NCBI RefSeq assembly: GCF_014287955.1
Contig: NZ_JACOPD010000001.1
Coordinates: 310,001-374,000, forward strand
DNA length: 64,000 bases
Reading direction: 5' to 3'
Source of the DNA: Lachnospira hominis (ex Liu et al. 2021)
Lineage (GTDB): Bacteria; Bacillota; Clostridia; Lachnospirales; Lachnospiraceae
Shown here: positions 1 through 7,683 of the stretch, in pieces
How the letters are laid out: the number at the start of each line of letters is the position of its first letter
Position numbering within the stretch: the first letter of the stretch is position 1
The notes under the pieces: generated by a model
The model's input: only the letters and a program-made list of their open reading frames with translations
Told to the model about the DNA's origin: nothing
Databases searched by the model: none
Made by a program: the position numbers and the translations under genes

Positions 1-31
1 TTTTACATATGATTTCTTTGAGGTGAATATC

Positions 32-271
32 ATGAGTGAACGAATCAACCAGCATCTTAATCCGCTCATCGGCTCAAACATACGGCGTTTGCGCAAAGAA
101 CGCCACATGAAAGCTGTTGATGTCATTGCCAAACTCCAATGCGAAAATATCAATGTCACAACAGGAATTTTCAGTAAAGTCGAAAACGGATACAATAACC
201 CGACCGTTGATATGCTTATCGCATTAACCAAAGTTTTTGAATGTGATTTTAATGAATTTTTTAAAAAATAA
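32..271 (+). CDS. Small XRE-family HTH regulator
   Basis: A protein of about 79 residues that is almost entirely one Cro/C1-type helix-turn-helix. The segment IGSNIRRLRKERHMKAVDV begins the fold, and the recognition region is followed by SKVENGYNNPTVDMLIAL, the usual XRE ending. The start is placed at the ATG at 32 because GAGGTG lies six bases upstream; an in-frame GTG at 23 overlaps that ribosome binding site. It should bind DNA as a dimer. A strong terminator follows directly, so it is probably transcribed alone. Its target is unknown. Confidence 0.8.
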   Translation: MSERINQHLNPLIGSNIRRLRKERHMKAVDVIAKLQCENINVTTGIFSKVENGYNNPTVDMLIALTKVFECDFNEFFKK

Positions 272-310
272 GCGGCTGTTTTCCGATACGGATATTCAGC
301 CGCTTTTTTT
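272..310 (+). terminator. Rho-independent terminator after the XRE gene
   Basis: GCGGCTG at 272-278 pairs with CAGCCGC at 297-303 and is followed by eight T residues. It begins immediately after the stop codon. Confidence 0.85.
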
Positions 311-343
311 AGTAATTCGACACTTTTTTGAAGGAAATTCGAT

Positions 344-400
344 GTCTTTGTTGAATGTAATTCAGCCGTCTTTGTTGAATGTAATTCAGCCGTCTTTGTT
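344..400 (+). repeat. 24-bp tandem direct repeat, two and a half units
   Basis: A 24-base unit beginning GTCTTTGTTGAATG and ending ATTCAGCC occurs at 344-367 and again, identically, at 368-391. A third partial copy runs 392-400. It lies between convergent genes and no coding function is apparent. Confidence 0.8.
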
Positions 401-438
401 ATTGACAGCCGGCGTGTCGTGTGCTTTAGGTTATAAAT

Positions 439-795
439 CTATGATTTAAAAAATACTTCACCGCCAAAAATACGCTCTATGGGTCTCAATGACTTTTCAA
501 CGAATTCAATATCTTCTTTATTAATATCTTTTATAATGTCTTTTTCATGTTTTACAGCAGCTATATTTCCCGCAAATATTTTCTGCACTTTTCCGTCTTC
601 GCCGCATACCGCACGGTTAAGCGTTTTTCCCATAATAACGGCATCTTCTTCATATAAAATGTCGATATTTTTTGTAAGTGCAAATTTTTGTATGTCGGTA
701 ATTTTAATCATGTCCGAATAATCTTGTGCATCATATTCATACCCACGATATACATTTCCCGCCGAATCTGTTCTTAAAATATATATTTTAGGCAT
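439..795 (-). CDS. Conserved hypothetical protein, DUF3846-like
   Basis: A protein of 118 residues without membrane segments or signal peptide. The middle part (YEEDAVIMGKTLNRAVCGED, then FAGNIAAVKHEKD and a final acidic helix) resembles the layout of DUF3846 proteins, small proteins common on phages and conjugative elements. That match is by eye and weak. It starts two bases after the stop of the upstream gene at 798-1355, so the two are cotranscribed. Function unknown. Confidence 0.5.
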   Translation of the reverse strand: MPKIYILRTDSAGNVYRGYEYDAQDYSDMIKITDIQKFALTKNIDILYEEDAVIMGKTLNRAVCGEDGKVQKIFAGNIAAVKHEKDIIKDINKEDIEFVEKSLRPIERIFGGEVFFKS

Positions 796-797
796 TT

Positions 798-1355
798 TTA
801 ATTTTCTTCTCCATTATCAAAGCCATCATCACAGCTATCATTATCAGAGCTGTCATCAGCCCACAAATCATCATTAAAAATATCTGTTTCCTCAGTATTG
901 TTCTGCGGAAATGAATTTACTCCGGTATCTGTATTTGAAATTCCGTTTATCGGAAAATCCATATTCTGTCTCGGTGCAAACATCATCGCAACATTGCTCC
1001 TGCAAAAATACGGACGTGATTTACCTTCGTCAAATACAGGCTTGTCGTTAATTCCGATTTCCGGCTGGTAATCAAATTCGCTCAAATCACAGAAACCGTC
1101 TTTTGCAAGATTTGTGACAATTTTCTTTACCGTATCAACGGGAAGATTTCCAACAAGAAGATTTCCTTCATTTGCAATAGTAAAAACCGACTCCGTTTTC
1201 ACCGAAAAATACAATCCGCTGGCAGGCTGGCTTTTGTCTTTTGCCGTCTGACACAGTCTGATATCCCTTCCGTTAAAGCTGACTCTTTTCTCGACTATTG
1301 CTTCTGCCTTTTCTACCTCAATTACATTTCCGTTTGGTGTCAATACTCTCATCAT
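798..1355 (-). CDS. Hypothetical protein with acidic C-terminal tail
   Basis: A protein of 185 residues that I do not recognise. The first 110 residues look folded, with alternating beta-strand-like segments; the last 40 are very rich in Asp, Glu, Asn and Ser (DDSSDNDSCDDGFDN), a likely disordered acidic tail. The start follows AAAGGAG; a second ATG three bases in is equally possible. It is the first gene of a two-gene operon with the DUF3846-like gene, which suggests a plasmid-, phage- or ICE-derived pair, but nothing else fixes its role. Confidence 0.5.
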   Translation of the reverse strand: MMRVLTPNGNVIEVEKAEAIVEKRVSFNGRDIRLCQTAKDKSQPASGLYFSVKTESVFTIANEGNLLVGNLPVDTVKKIVTNLAKDGFCDLSEFDYQPEIGINDKPVFDEGKSRPYFCRSNVAMMFAPRQNMDFPINGISNTDTGVNSFPQNNTEETDIFNDDLWADDSSDNDSCDDGFDNGEEN

Positions 1356-1442
1356 AATAATTTCTCCTTTCGCTTGTGCGTTTGTTTTTGTTTATGAGCT
1401 TATTATAAATTCCGGATTTTAATCATGCTATCAGCCTATAAA

Positions 1443-1472
1443 TAAAAAAAGAGCACAGGTTTTCTGCACTCT
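1443..1472 (-). terminator. Terminator of the Dam-like gene operon
   Basis: On the minus strand AGAGTGCAG pairs with CTGTGCTCT (two G-U pairs) and runs into seven or more T residues. It lies just beyond the stop codon at 1512. Confidence 0.7.
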
Positions 1473-1511
1473 CTCAAAAAAAATTTTTATCCCGTCGCAC
1501 GATTTTTACAC

Positions 1512-3020
1512 TTATGAAAACTTCACATAATTCTTTTTAAATTCACGCCACTTTAATTTTAATAACTTTTCTTTTCCGTTAAATTCCATTTTATATTTTC
1601 GGAAAAATGATTCACAATCGATTTCATCAAAATCTATATCAGTAACAAAAACGATATTCTGCTGCTTGTTTTTATTCTTATCCCTGTAAATGAAAACAAA
1701 TAAATTCTTGTCTTTGTCTATCATATCAAACATATTATATATGACTTTCACGGGCACTTTTTCCTCAAAACGCTCGTAATTCCCATGTGCTATGTATATA
1801 TCGGACTGCATTTCCTGTTGTGTATACAACATATCGTAGAGCGTGGGATTTTCATCATTAAGGCCTTTCTGTAAAAATGTTGACCATGTCATAATCCAGT
1901 TGCCCTCGTAGTGATGGAGCATTTTTAAAAGGCTTATCATCATAGTGCCGTCAAATCCGAAACGCTGATATTCTTTTATATATTTCGGTACGTCTATATA
2001 AAGAAGAAACTTTTGTATGTCACCGCTGCTATAATTTTGATTGTCTGCATTTTTTCTTATTATATCAATAACCCTGCTTATATCGCAGTTTACAAATTTC
2101 AACTCCGAAAATTTCTTGGCAAAAGCCACAAAATCTTCCTGCGATAACTTCACAAAATCCGTCACACATTTCTTATATGTCTTTTCATCGTCAAGCCACC
2201 CAGTAACCATTTTATTGTTTTTTACTTCCAGATTAGTCTCCACCCAGTATTCCGGTGCAAAACACAAACATATAAATATATACTTGGCAATCTGCTCTTT
2301 CGTATATCCCGTAGATTCATACGAATACTGTCCTCCGACATTCTTTCGTACTCCGTAATAGACAAGTACCTTAATTTGTCCAAGATGCTGTATCTGTGAC
2401 TTCATTATATCTTTTATCTCATTGTCGGCAAGCTTGATTTCCAGATATTTTCTTTCCTCATCTATCATTTTATAAAACTTTACAGGCTTTCGCATCACGT
2501 CCTGAAGAAGCGAATACAAATAAAAATTCTGCTCATTAAGGCATACTATTTTATATTTATATCCACCTGCACACAATGCCGCCGCCAGCCCGAATTTCCC
2601 GAAAATATCAACAACCGTATCCGTCGGCACGTCCGCCCCTGTTATCATATGATGAATCATAGCCCTGTATACGCTATTGCACTCAACCTGTGCGTAATTA
2701 AACGGCAGCTGCACATTACTGTATTTTTCCTGTCTTATCTTACTGTCGGGCGAATACATATTCCAATATTTTTTCCCGAAAACATCTTTCGGCAGCCCAA
2801 ACATTTTTTCAAGTATATTGCTCTGGCAGACACCGTCAGCCGCTTTGCTGACGGTATTTTGTCGGCTGCCATTTTGTTTCAACTCGCAGTAAACAATTTT
2901 CCACACAGAATCCCTTAAATTCTGCGGCAAATCCGCAACACCGATTCCGCATGCTCTTAACCTGTCTATTTGATTTTTTATGTTGATTATGTCAGTTTGG
3001 TTATATTCTTTAAAAATCAA
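1512..3020 (-). CDS. Dam-like (D12 class) protein with degenerate catalytic motif
   Basis: A protein of 502 residues. Residues around 140-180 (VVDIFGKFGLAAALCAGG, then VCLNEQNFYLYSLLQDVM) have the order of a D12-class adenine methyltransferase motif I and the following ND-N segment. Near residue 345, LLYIDVPKYIKEYQRFGF stands where such enzymes have the catalytic DPPY. The Pro-Pro-Tyr is therefore missing, so methyl transfer is doubtful. The C-terminal half is unrecognised. The start is a TTG at 3020 placed nine bases after GGGAGAG. The gene begins three bases after the RdgB-like gene and is the last gene of a three-gene operon ending in a clear terminator. Confidence 0.45.
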   Translation of the reverse strand: MIFKEYNQTDIINIKNQIDRLRACGIGVADLPQNLRDSVWKIVYCELKQNGSRQNTVSKAADGVCQSNILEKMFGLPKDVFGKKYWNMYSPDSKIRQEKYSNVQLPFNYAQVECNSVYRAMIHHMITGADVPTDTVVDIFGKFGLAAALCAGGYKYKIVCLNEQNFYLYSLLQDVMRKPVKFYKMIDEERKYLEIKLADNEIKDIMKSQIQHLGQIKVLVYYGVRKNVGGQYSYESTGYTKEQIAKYIFICLCFAPEYWVETNLEVKNNKMVTGWLDDEKTYKKCVTDFVKLSQEDFVAFAKKFSELKFVNCDISRVIDIIRKNADNQNYSSGDIQKFLLYIDVPKYIKEYQRFGFDGTMMISLLKMLHHYEGNWIMTWSTFLQKGLNDENPTLYDMLYTQQEMQSDIYIAHGNYERFEEKVPVKVIYNMFDMIDKDKNLFVFIYRDKNKNKQQNIVFVTDIDFDEIDCESFFRKYKMEFNGKEKLLKLKWREFKKNYVKFS

Positions 3021-3023
3021 AGC

Positions 3024-3674
3024 TTAAATCTCTCCCGGTATAAAACTATCCTTTTCGCACACACAATAAATATTCTTAAAGAATTCCAAAAATCCGTCCT
3101 CAACAGCAACCTGTTCTAATTTATCTTCCGGCAAATCATAGTAATATTTATTCGTATTTATCTCCAACGATATGCTGTCCAGCGGAAAACCCTCTTTTCT
3201 GATTGTACTGTGTGGTTTATCTGTCAAAATAAACTTCTCACTTTCCATAGACGGCTCCATTGCCTCATACATATGTGTATTGTCCATCACAAAGCAAATC
3301 GCATTCTTGTATCTCGCTATCAGATTACCATAAATTTTCACCAATCCAGAATAGTAATCTATCATCTCATCATCTGACAAACGCTTTCCGTTTACATTGC
3401 GTACATGTACGCCCGGCTGAATCTCATCAGGAACATTATCAAAATACAATCCTGAATCGCACGAAAATACAGGAATATGAAAAGCTTCATAATAACCTTT
3501 TGCTTTCAATCGTGCATTTTCAAGCGGAGTATTGCCATTTTCCACTACCTGAGGAATATCCAGCCCATCAGCCTTCAAATCATTTAATCCTATTAATTCT
3601 ATCCCAATTTGCCTGAGTCTGCTTCTCATCGTAGCTAATTTTGCCTGATTTCCTGTTCCGTATAATAATTTCAT
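3024..3674 (-). CDS. RdgB/Ham1-like non-canonical purine NTP pyrophosphatase
   Basis: A protein of 216 residues. The N-terminus LLYGTGNQAKLATMRSRL is the nucleotide-binding start of the ITPase (Ham1/RdgB) family, and NTPLENARLKAKGYYEAF followed by PVFSCDSGLYFD matches the conserved substrate-pocket block. These enzymes hydrolyse ITP, XTP or dITP to the monophosphate and keep deaminated purines out of nucleic acid. The second half diverges from housekeeping RdgB and is slightly longer, so this may be a specialised paralogue. It overlaps the upstream peptidase gene by four bases (ATGA), so translation is coupled. Confidence 0.7.
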   Translation of the reverse strand: MKLLYGTGNQAKLATMRSRLRQIGIELIGLNDLKADGLDIPQVVENGNTPLENARLKAKGYYEAFHIPVFSCDSGLYFDNVPDEIQPGVHVRNVNGKRLSDDEMIDYYSGLVKIYGNLIARYKNAICFVMDNTHMYEAMEPSMESEKFILTDKPHSTIRKEGFPLDSISLEINTNKYYYDLPEDKLEQVAVEDGFLEFFKNIYCVCEKDSFIPGEI

Positions 3675-4303
3675 TTACTCATTCTCCCCTGATTTTTTGC
3701 ATGGCTTTCAATCCACCCGTCAGTCATCTCAAAATGCTGGTAATCTTTCGCATGCTCCCAGTCGCCTCCCCACTCAAATCCGTGTTCCACAAACAGCTTG
3801 TAACACAAATCGTCATGGTCTATTTTATGAAGAAAATCCACGCTCCTGTCTGTATACTTTTCAGCATTGGCAGGCTCCACATTTCTTCTGCCATCAACTT
3901 TTTTCACATAAGGATTATAAAGTGTATTGATGTCAACCGCCAGCCCTAACGCATGCTTTGACAGCGTCGTTGAATAAGAAATGTACCTGAAATTAAATGC
4001 CGAAGAATTATTATCTCTCATTGACCTTTCATCATCGGCATCATATTCATCAATCAGGCGGATTTTTTCAATCTCATAACCCGCTTCATAAAGCTGCTTA
4101 AATATATCAAGCACGTCATCAGCAATCACTCTGTTCACAACCAGCTCACCAACATGTGTTTCACCATCAAACCCAACATGCAAAACTTTAATATACCTCA
4201 AATCATCTCTTGGCACGGTGCAGTTGTCCTTAAATGATTTTCCCTGCATCTTAGCAAATATGTCGTCCGGAATTGGTGATATTGTGAATGTCTGTGTGCT
4301 CAT
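3671..4303 (-). CDS. M15-family peptidase (VanY/endolysin-type)
   Basis: A protein of about 210 residues. SKHALGLAVDINTLYNP carries the zinc-binding His and Asp of the M15 family (S-x-H-x-x-G-x-A-x-D), and DYQHFEM near residue 195 supplies the last zinc ligand. Such enzymes cleave peptide stems of peptidoglycan as D-Ala-D-Ala or L-Ala-D-Glu peptidases. No signal peptide is visible, as in phage endolysins and some cytoplasmic paralogues. The start is put at the ATG at 4303 because AGGAGC is six bases upstream; the ATG at 4309 is too close to that site. First gene of the operon with the RdgB-like and Dam-like genes. Confidence 0.75.
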   Translation of the reverse strand: MSTQTFTISPIPDDIFAKMQGKSFKDNCTVPRDDLRYIKVLHVGFDGETHVGELVVNRVIADDVLDIFKQLYEAGYEIEKIRLIDEYDADDERSMRDNNSSAFNFRYISYSTTLSKHALGLAVDINTLYNPYVKKVDGRRNVEPANAEKYTDRSVDFLHKIDHDDLCYKLFVEHGFEWGGDWEHAKDYQHFEMTDGWIESHAKNQGRMSK

Positions 4304-4411
4304 GTGCATGCTCCTTTTTTATTATATCTAATATTCAAATGGTACTATCCTGCAATTCTCACATATACATGCCTCGATATTCCAATAACTTCTGCAATAT
4401 CTTCCTGCATC

Positions 4412-4845
4412 TTACCTTCCTAATGGTCTATCGACTGTGACAGTTACTTTTGTACCAATTATTACATTATCAGCACTTTTGTCAGTATGCAACACAAACC
4501 TTTGATTAGGATATCCAATTTCTTCAATCAGCTCACCTTCTTCAAATCCGAATTTCTTATATAATTTTCTAGGTGCAATTCCTTTAACATCATTTTCTCT
4601 AAATGTAGACACAGTTATATCTTTATCTCTGTCAAGCTTATCAAGTGCCTCTTTTAAAAGAATCGAAGCAATTCCCCTTTTTCGATAAGCTGGATCAACA
4701 GCCAAACAACATATCATATTATGCTTCCTTGAATATAAAAGTACGCCAACAATAGCTTGTTCGTTCTTCACGCACAAAGCACGTTTGTCATTCATGAATC
4801 AATATCTGATGTTCTGCCAAATTCTACCTTCATGTTTTCTATCAT
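4412..4845 (-). pseudogene. GNAT acetyltransferase, internally deleted, ending in a pyrophosphatase fragment
   Basis: The reading frame starts at 4845 after GAGGAG and gives MIENMKVEFGRTSDIDS, then meets TGA. One base away a second frame opens (MNDKRALCVKNEQAIVGVLL) and continues through the acetyl-CoA site RKRGIASILLKEAL and the end of a GNAT domain. The part between the two is missing, so a small internal deletion has frameshifted the gene. After the GNAT end the protein continues VIIGTKVTVTVDRPLGR and stops. That tail matches the start of an inorganic-pyrophosphatase-like domain found intact at 18063-18818. The gene is a recombinant remnant; the downstream 127-residue part could still be translated. 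Confidence 0.7.
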
Positions 4846-4856
4846 TGACTATCTCC

Positions 4857-5339
4857 TCAAATCTGCTTTGAAACAAAATGTACAATTTCTTTCCCTGGCT
4901 CAAGGATATATGGTATCAACTCTAAAGGATATACCTTAGTACCCTTCTTTAAATCTTCTAGTGAAACCCAACAGAAATCCAAATCAATTCTTTCATTATC
5001 CAGCTCATCATATCCACGAAACACACCATCTAATGGAATATTATCATCTATCAGATGTACATTATAATATAAGCATATCTGATGACAGGGTCTTTTTCCC
5101 CATGGAAAATAAATTTCTCCGATTGCTAACAGATTATCTACCTCTATCTTAGCATGAAGCTCTTCTTCAAATTCCCGTTTAAGAGTTTCCATACTTGTCT
5201 CCATAGCCGCAACATGTCCGCCAATAATGGCATAATCATCATTCTTCGGACGCTGTAACAAGATTTTACCATTATGTTTCAATATACCGCCAACTCTGTA
5301 TGAAAATACAAAATCATCATTTTTAAATAAAATATCCAC
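4857..5339 (-). CDS. NUDIX hydrolase
   Basis: A protein of 160 residues. The Nudix box GHVAAMETSMETLKREFEEEL (G-x5-E-x7-R-E-x2-E-E) lies at residues 41-61 with all metal-binding glutamates present. It should cleave a nucleoside diphosphate linked to another group; the substrate cannot be told. The start is GTG at 5339 behind a good Shine-Dalgarno sequence. A close paralogue of the same length sits at 18853-19335, so this gene and its neighbours are one arm of a duplication on either side of the type I restriction locus. Confidence 0.85.
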   Translation of the reverse strand: MDILFKNDDFVFSYRVGGILKHNGKILLQRPKNDDYAIIGGHVAAMETSMETLKREFEEELHAKIEVDNLLAIGEIYFPWGKRPCHQICLYYNVHLIDDNIPLDGVFRGYDELDNERIDLDFCWVSLEDLKKGTKVYPLELIPYILEPGKEIVHFVSKQI

Positions 5340-5418
5340 TTAACCACCTCCCAATCATTATATTTTAATTCACGCACTTATTTTTTATAGCTATATTTAT
5401 AATACTATACATCATTTA

Positions 5419-5508
5419 TTATTTCAAGTCTGTTTCTTTAAATTTTTTCAAGCTGTAATGATGCTCTTTGTCCAATTTTTTAATACCATTCTTGTAATAC
5501 TTCCCAAT
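5419..5508 (-). pseudogene. C-terminal fragment of a GNAT acetyltransferase
   Basis: In one frame this reads GKYYKNGIKKLDKEHHYSL and then LKKFKETDLK before a stop. The same end is found in the intact GNAT gene at 16259-16771 (DYKNGVKELDDEHHYRLEKF). No start or upstream domain remains. The fragment abuts the silent hsdS cassette and probably marks where the restriction locus joined. Confidence 0.65.
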
Positions 5509-5605
5509 TAGTATATATAATATCAATCCTGAAAATACAAAGTTATTATTTATGCGTAACTCTTTGTTAATATGCTATTGTACTAGTATCAATATATACA
5601 GACAC

Positions 5606-6642
5606 TTGGGAACAGCGTAAGTTGGGGGAAATAGTAGAAAGAGTTACTCGAAAAAATCAAGATTTAGTATCTGAATTACCACTCACAATATCAGCTCAAT
5701 ACGGTCTTATTGATCAGAATGAGTTTTTTGATAAACGTGTGGCAAGTAAAGATGTTAGTGGTTATTACTTAATTTATAATGGTGAATTTGCATATAACAA
5801 GAGTACATCTAGTGATGCTCCTTGGGGTGCCATAAAAAGACTTGATAGATACGAAAATGGTGTATTATCTACGCTTTATATTGTATTTAGAATAAAAAAT
5901 GAAGATATTTTAAATTCCGATTTTCTTATGAATTATTATGATACGAATAATTGGCATAAAGACATTCAGGCTATTGCAGCGGAGGGGGCTAGAAATCATG
6001 GTTTATTAAATATTGCACCTGCAGATTTTTTTGAAACAGAATTAATGTTACCACAAGATATTGAAGAACAAAAAAATATTGGAAACTACTTTAAATCATT
6101 AAATAATCTCATCACTCTTCATCAGCGTAAGTCATTTCTATATTTTTCAAGAATAAATGATTGGGAACAGCGTAAGTTAATGGAAGTGGCAGAGTATCGT
6201 AACGGAAAAGCACATGAGAATGAAATAAATGATGATGGTGAATATATTGTTGTTAATTCAAAATTTGTATCAACTAATGGAGAAATACGGAAGTTTTCTT
6301 ATGCCCAAAATGAACCTTTATATGAAAATGAAATAGCATTTGTGTTAAGCGATGTTCCAAATGGAAGGGCTATTGCTAGAACATTTTTAGTTGATAAATC
6401 AGGGAAATATACGCTTAATCAGAGAATTGCAGGTATAACTCCTCATGAGGATACTGATCCATACTATCTATATATTAAGATGAATCGTAATGAGTACTTT
6501 CTTAAATTTGATGATGGAAATAAGCAAACTAATTTGTCTATAAAAGATGTGTTAAATTATGAGGATATGTATCCAAGTTATAAGGAACAACAGAAAATTG
6601 GAATGTATTTCCAACAACTTGACCACCTCATCACTCTTCATC
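5606..6642 (+). repeat. Inverted repeats of the hsdS inversion system, silent side
   Basis: Four segments here are exact inverted copies of segments in the expressed hsdS. IR1 5606-5629 (24 bp) matches 11780-11803. IR3 6108-6132 (25 bp) matches 11292-11316. IR2 6159-6178 (20 bp, GATTGGGAACAGCGTAAGTT) matches 11174-11193. IR4 6618-6642 (25 bp) matches 10719-10743. They flank the two target recognition domains, so recombination can exchange one or both. Confidence 0.9.
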
Positions 6643-6719
6643 GGCGTGCGTATTACAATAAAAAAGGAGGACTTACAAATGTACACAACGACAACCAACA
6701 ATACTATGCTATTCTGTGA
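5622..6719 (+). CDS. hsdS: Silent second hsdS (specificity subunit cassette without start)
   Basis: An open frame of 365 codons with two target recognition domains (about residues 1-150 and 190-320), each followed by the S-subunit conserved region (NLITLHQRK, then DWEQRK; HLITLHRR at the end). The frame is open upstream through DTWEQRKLGEIV, but there is no ATG, no ribosome binding site and no clear promoter. It is therefore a storage cassette read only after inversion joins it to the 5' end of the expressed gene. The end overlaps the recombinase gene. The final repeat is slightly degenerate (CATCGGCGTGCG instead of CATCAACGTAAG). Confidence 0.85.
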   Translation: MGEIVERVTRKNQDLVSELPLTISAQYGLIDQNEFFDKRVASKDVSGYYLIYNGEFAYNKSTSSDAPWGAIKRLDRYENGVLSTLYIVFRIKNEDILNSDFLMNYYDTNNWHKDIQAIAAEGARNHGLLNIAPADFFETELMLPQDIEEQKNIGNYFKSLNNLITLHQRKSFLYFSRINDWEQRKLMEVAEYRNGKAHENEINDDGEYIVVNSKFVSTNGEIRKFSYAQNEPLYENEIAFVLSDVPNGRAIARTFLVDKSGKYTLNQRIAGITPHEDTDPYYLYIKMNRNEYFLKFDDGNKQTNLSIKDVLNYEDMYPSYKEQQKIGMYFQQLDHLITLHRRAYYNKKGGLTNVHNDNQQYYAIL

Positions 6720-7608
6720 TTACTACAAACAATGGATTACAGTCTATAAGGAGGGAGCTATTCGACCTGTTACAATGAGTAAATATAATATGGCTCATCA
6801 ATGGCTTGAAAAACTTATTCCTAACCTAACTATTGGTGAACTTGATCGCTTTTCCTACCAAAAACTTCTTAATGATTATGCAATGTCCCACGAACGACAA
6901 ACTACAATGGATTTTCATCATCATCTTAAATGTGCAATACTTGATGCCGTTGATGAGGGGCTGATTCTAAGAGATCCTACCAGAAAAGCAATTATCAAAG
7001 GAAAAACACCACGCAAAAAGAAACCCAAATATCTTAACCAATATGAACTTCATAAACTATTGGATAATCTCGATTTAAAATCAGAAGTTAATTTAGACTG
7101 GTTAATCCTATTAATTGCAAAAACAGGAATGCGTTTTTCTGAGGCACTGGCACTTACACCTAAAGATTTTGACTTGTCACGTCAGATGCTTTCAGTTTCT
7201 AAAACATGGGATTATAAAAACCATACCGGTTTTCTTCCTACCAAAAATAAATCTTCTATCAGAAAGATACCGTTAGATTGGCAAACTGTTATGCAATTTG
7301 CTGAACTTGTAAAAAGATTACCCGAAGATGAGCCTATTTTTGTAAATGGAAAGATTTATAATTCTACCATTAACAGTGTCCTGGCAAGACATTGCAAGGA
7401 AGTCGATATACCTATAATTTCAATTCATGGATTGAGACACACTCATGCATCACTCTTGTTATTTGCAGGTGTATCAATAGCAAGTGTTGCCCGTAGATTA
7501 GGACACTCAAATATAACTACAACACAAAAAACATACTTGCATATCATTCAAGAACTAGAAAGTAAAGACATAGATTTAATTATGAGAGCACTATCAAATT
7601 TAAATTAA
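6679..7608 (+). CDS. Tyrosine recombinase for hsdS inversion
   Basis: A protein of 309 residues when started at the ATG at 6679, which has AGGAGG ten bases upstream; the frame is open further 5' but inside the silent hsdS. The catalytic residues are visible: Arg in TGMRFSEALAL, His-Leu-Arg-His in HGLRHTHASLL, His in GHSNITTT and the Tyr in KTYLHI. Recombinases of this kind next to duplicated hsdS genes (for example in pneumococcal SpnIII-type loci) invert the specificity genes. It ends before a strong bidirectional terminator shared with hsdR. Confidence 0.9.
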   Translation: MYTTTTNNTMLFCDYYKQWITVYKEGAIRPVTMSKYNMAHQWLEKLIPNLTIGELDRFSYQKLLNDYAMSHERQTTMDFHHHLKCAILDAVDEGLILRDPTRKAIIKGKTPRKKKPKYLNQYELHKLLDNLDLKSEVNLDWLILLIAKTGMRFSEALALTPKDFDLSRQMLSVSKTWDYKNHTGFLPTKNKSSIRKIPLDWQTVMQFAELVKRLPEDEPIFVNGKIYNSTINSVLARHCKEVDIPIISIHGLRHTHASLLLFAGVSIASVARRLGHSNITTTQKTYLHIIQELESKDIDLIMRALSNLN

Positions 7609-7642
7609 TAATAGCAATACGCACGCTAATTTATAGATAAAT

Positions 7643-7679
7643 GAAGAAAGCTTGTAGCAAAAAACTACAAGCTTTCTTC
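7643..7679. terminator. Bidirectional terminator between recombinase and hsdR
   Basis: A perfect 15-bp stem (GAAGAAAGCTTGTAG at 7643-7657, complement at 7665-7679) with a 7-base loop lies between the two convergent genes. T-rich sequence follows on the plus strand. Confidence 0.85.
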
Positions 7680-7683
7680 ACTT

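Noticed and set aside
237-449. Plus-strand ORF covering the terminator and the 24-bp repeats.
   Set aside because: It is created by the repeat, has no ribosome binding site and crosses the terminator of the preceding gene.
3260-3949. Several plus-strand ORFs of about 100 codons opposite the Ham1 and M15 genes.
   Set aside because: They are antisense shadows of strongly supported genes with no start signals.
4345-4410. A 21-codon frame (MQEDIAEVIGISRHVYV) resembling the helix-turn-helix end of a sigma factor or XRE protein, just after the GNAT pseudogene.
   Set aside because: Too short, no upstream domain and no ribosome binding site. Perhaps a recombination remnant, not supported enough to annotate.
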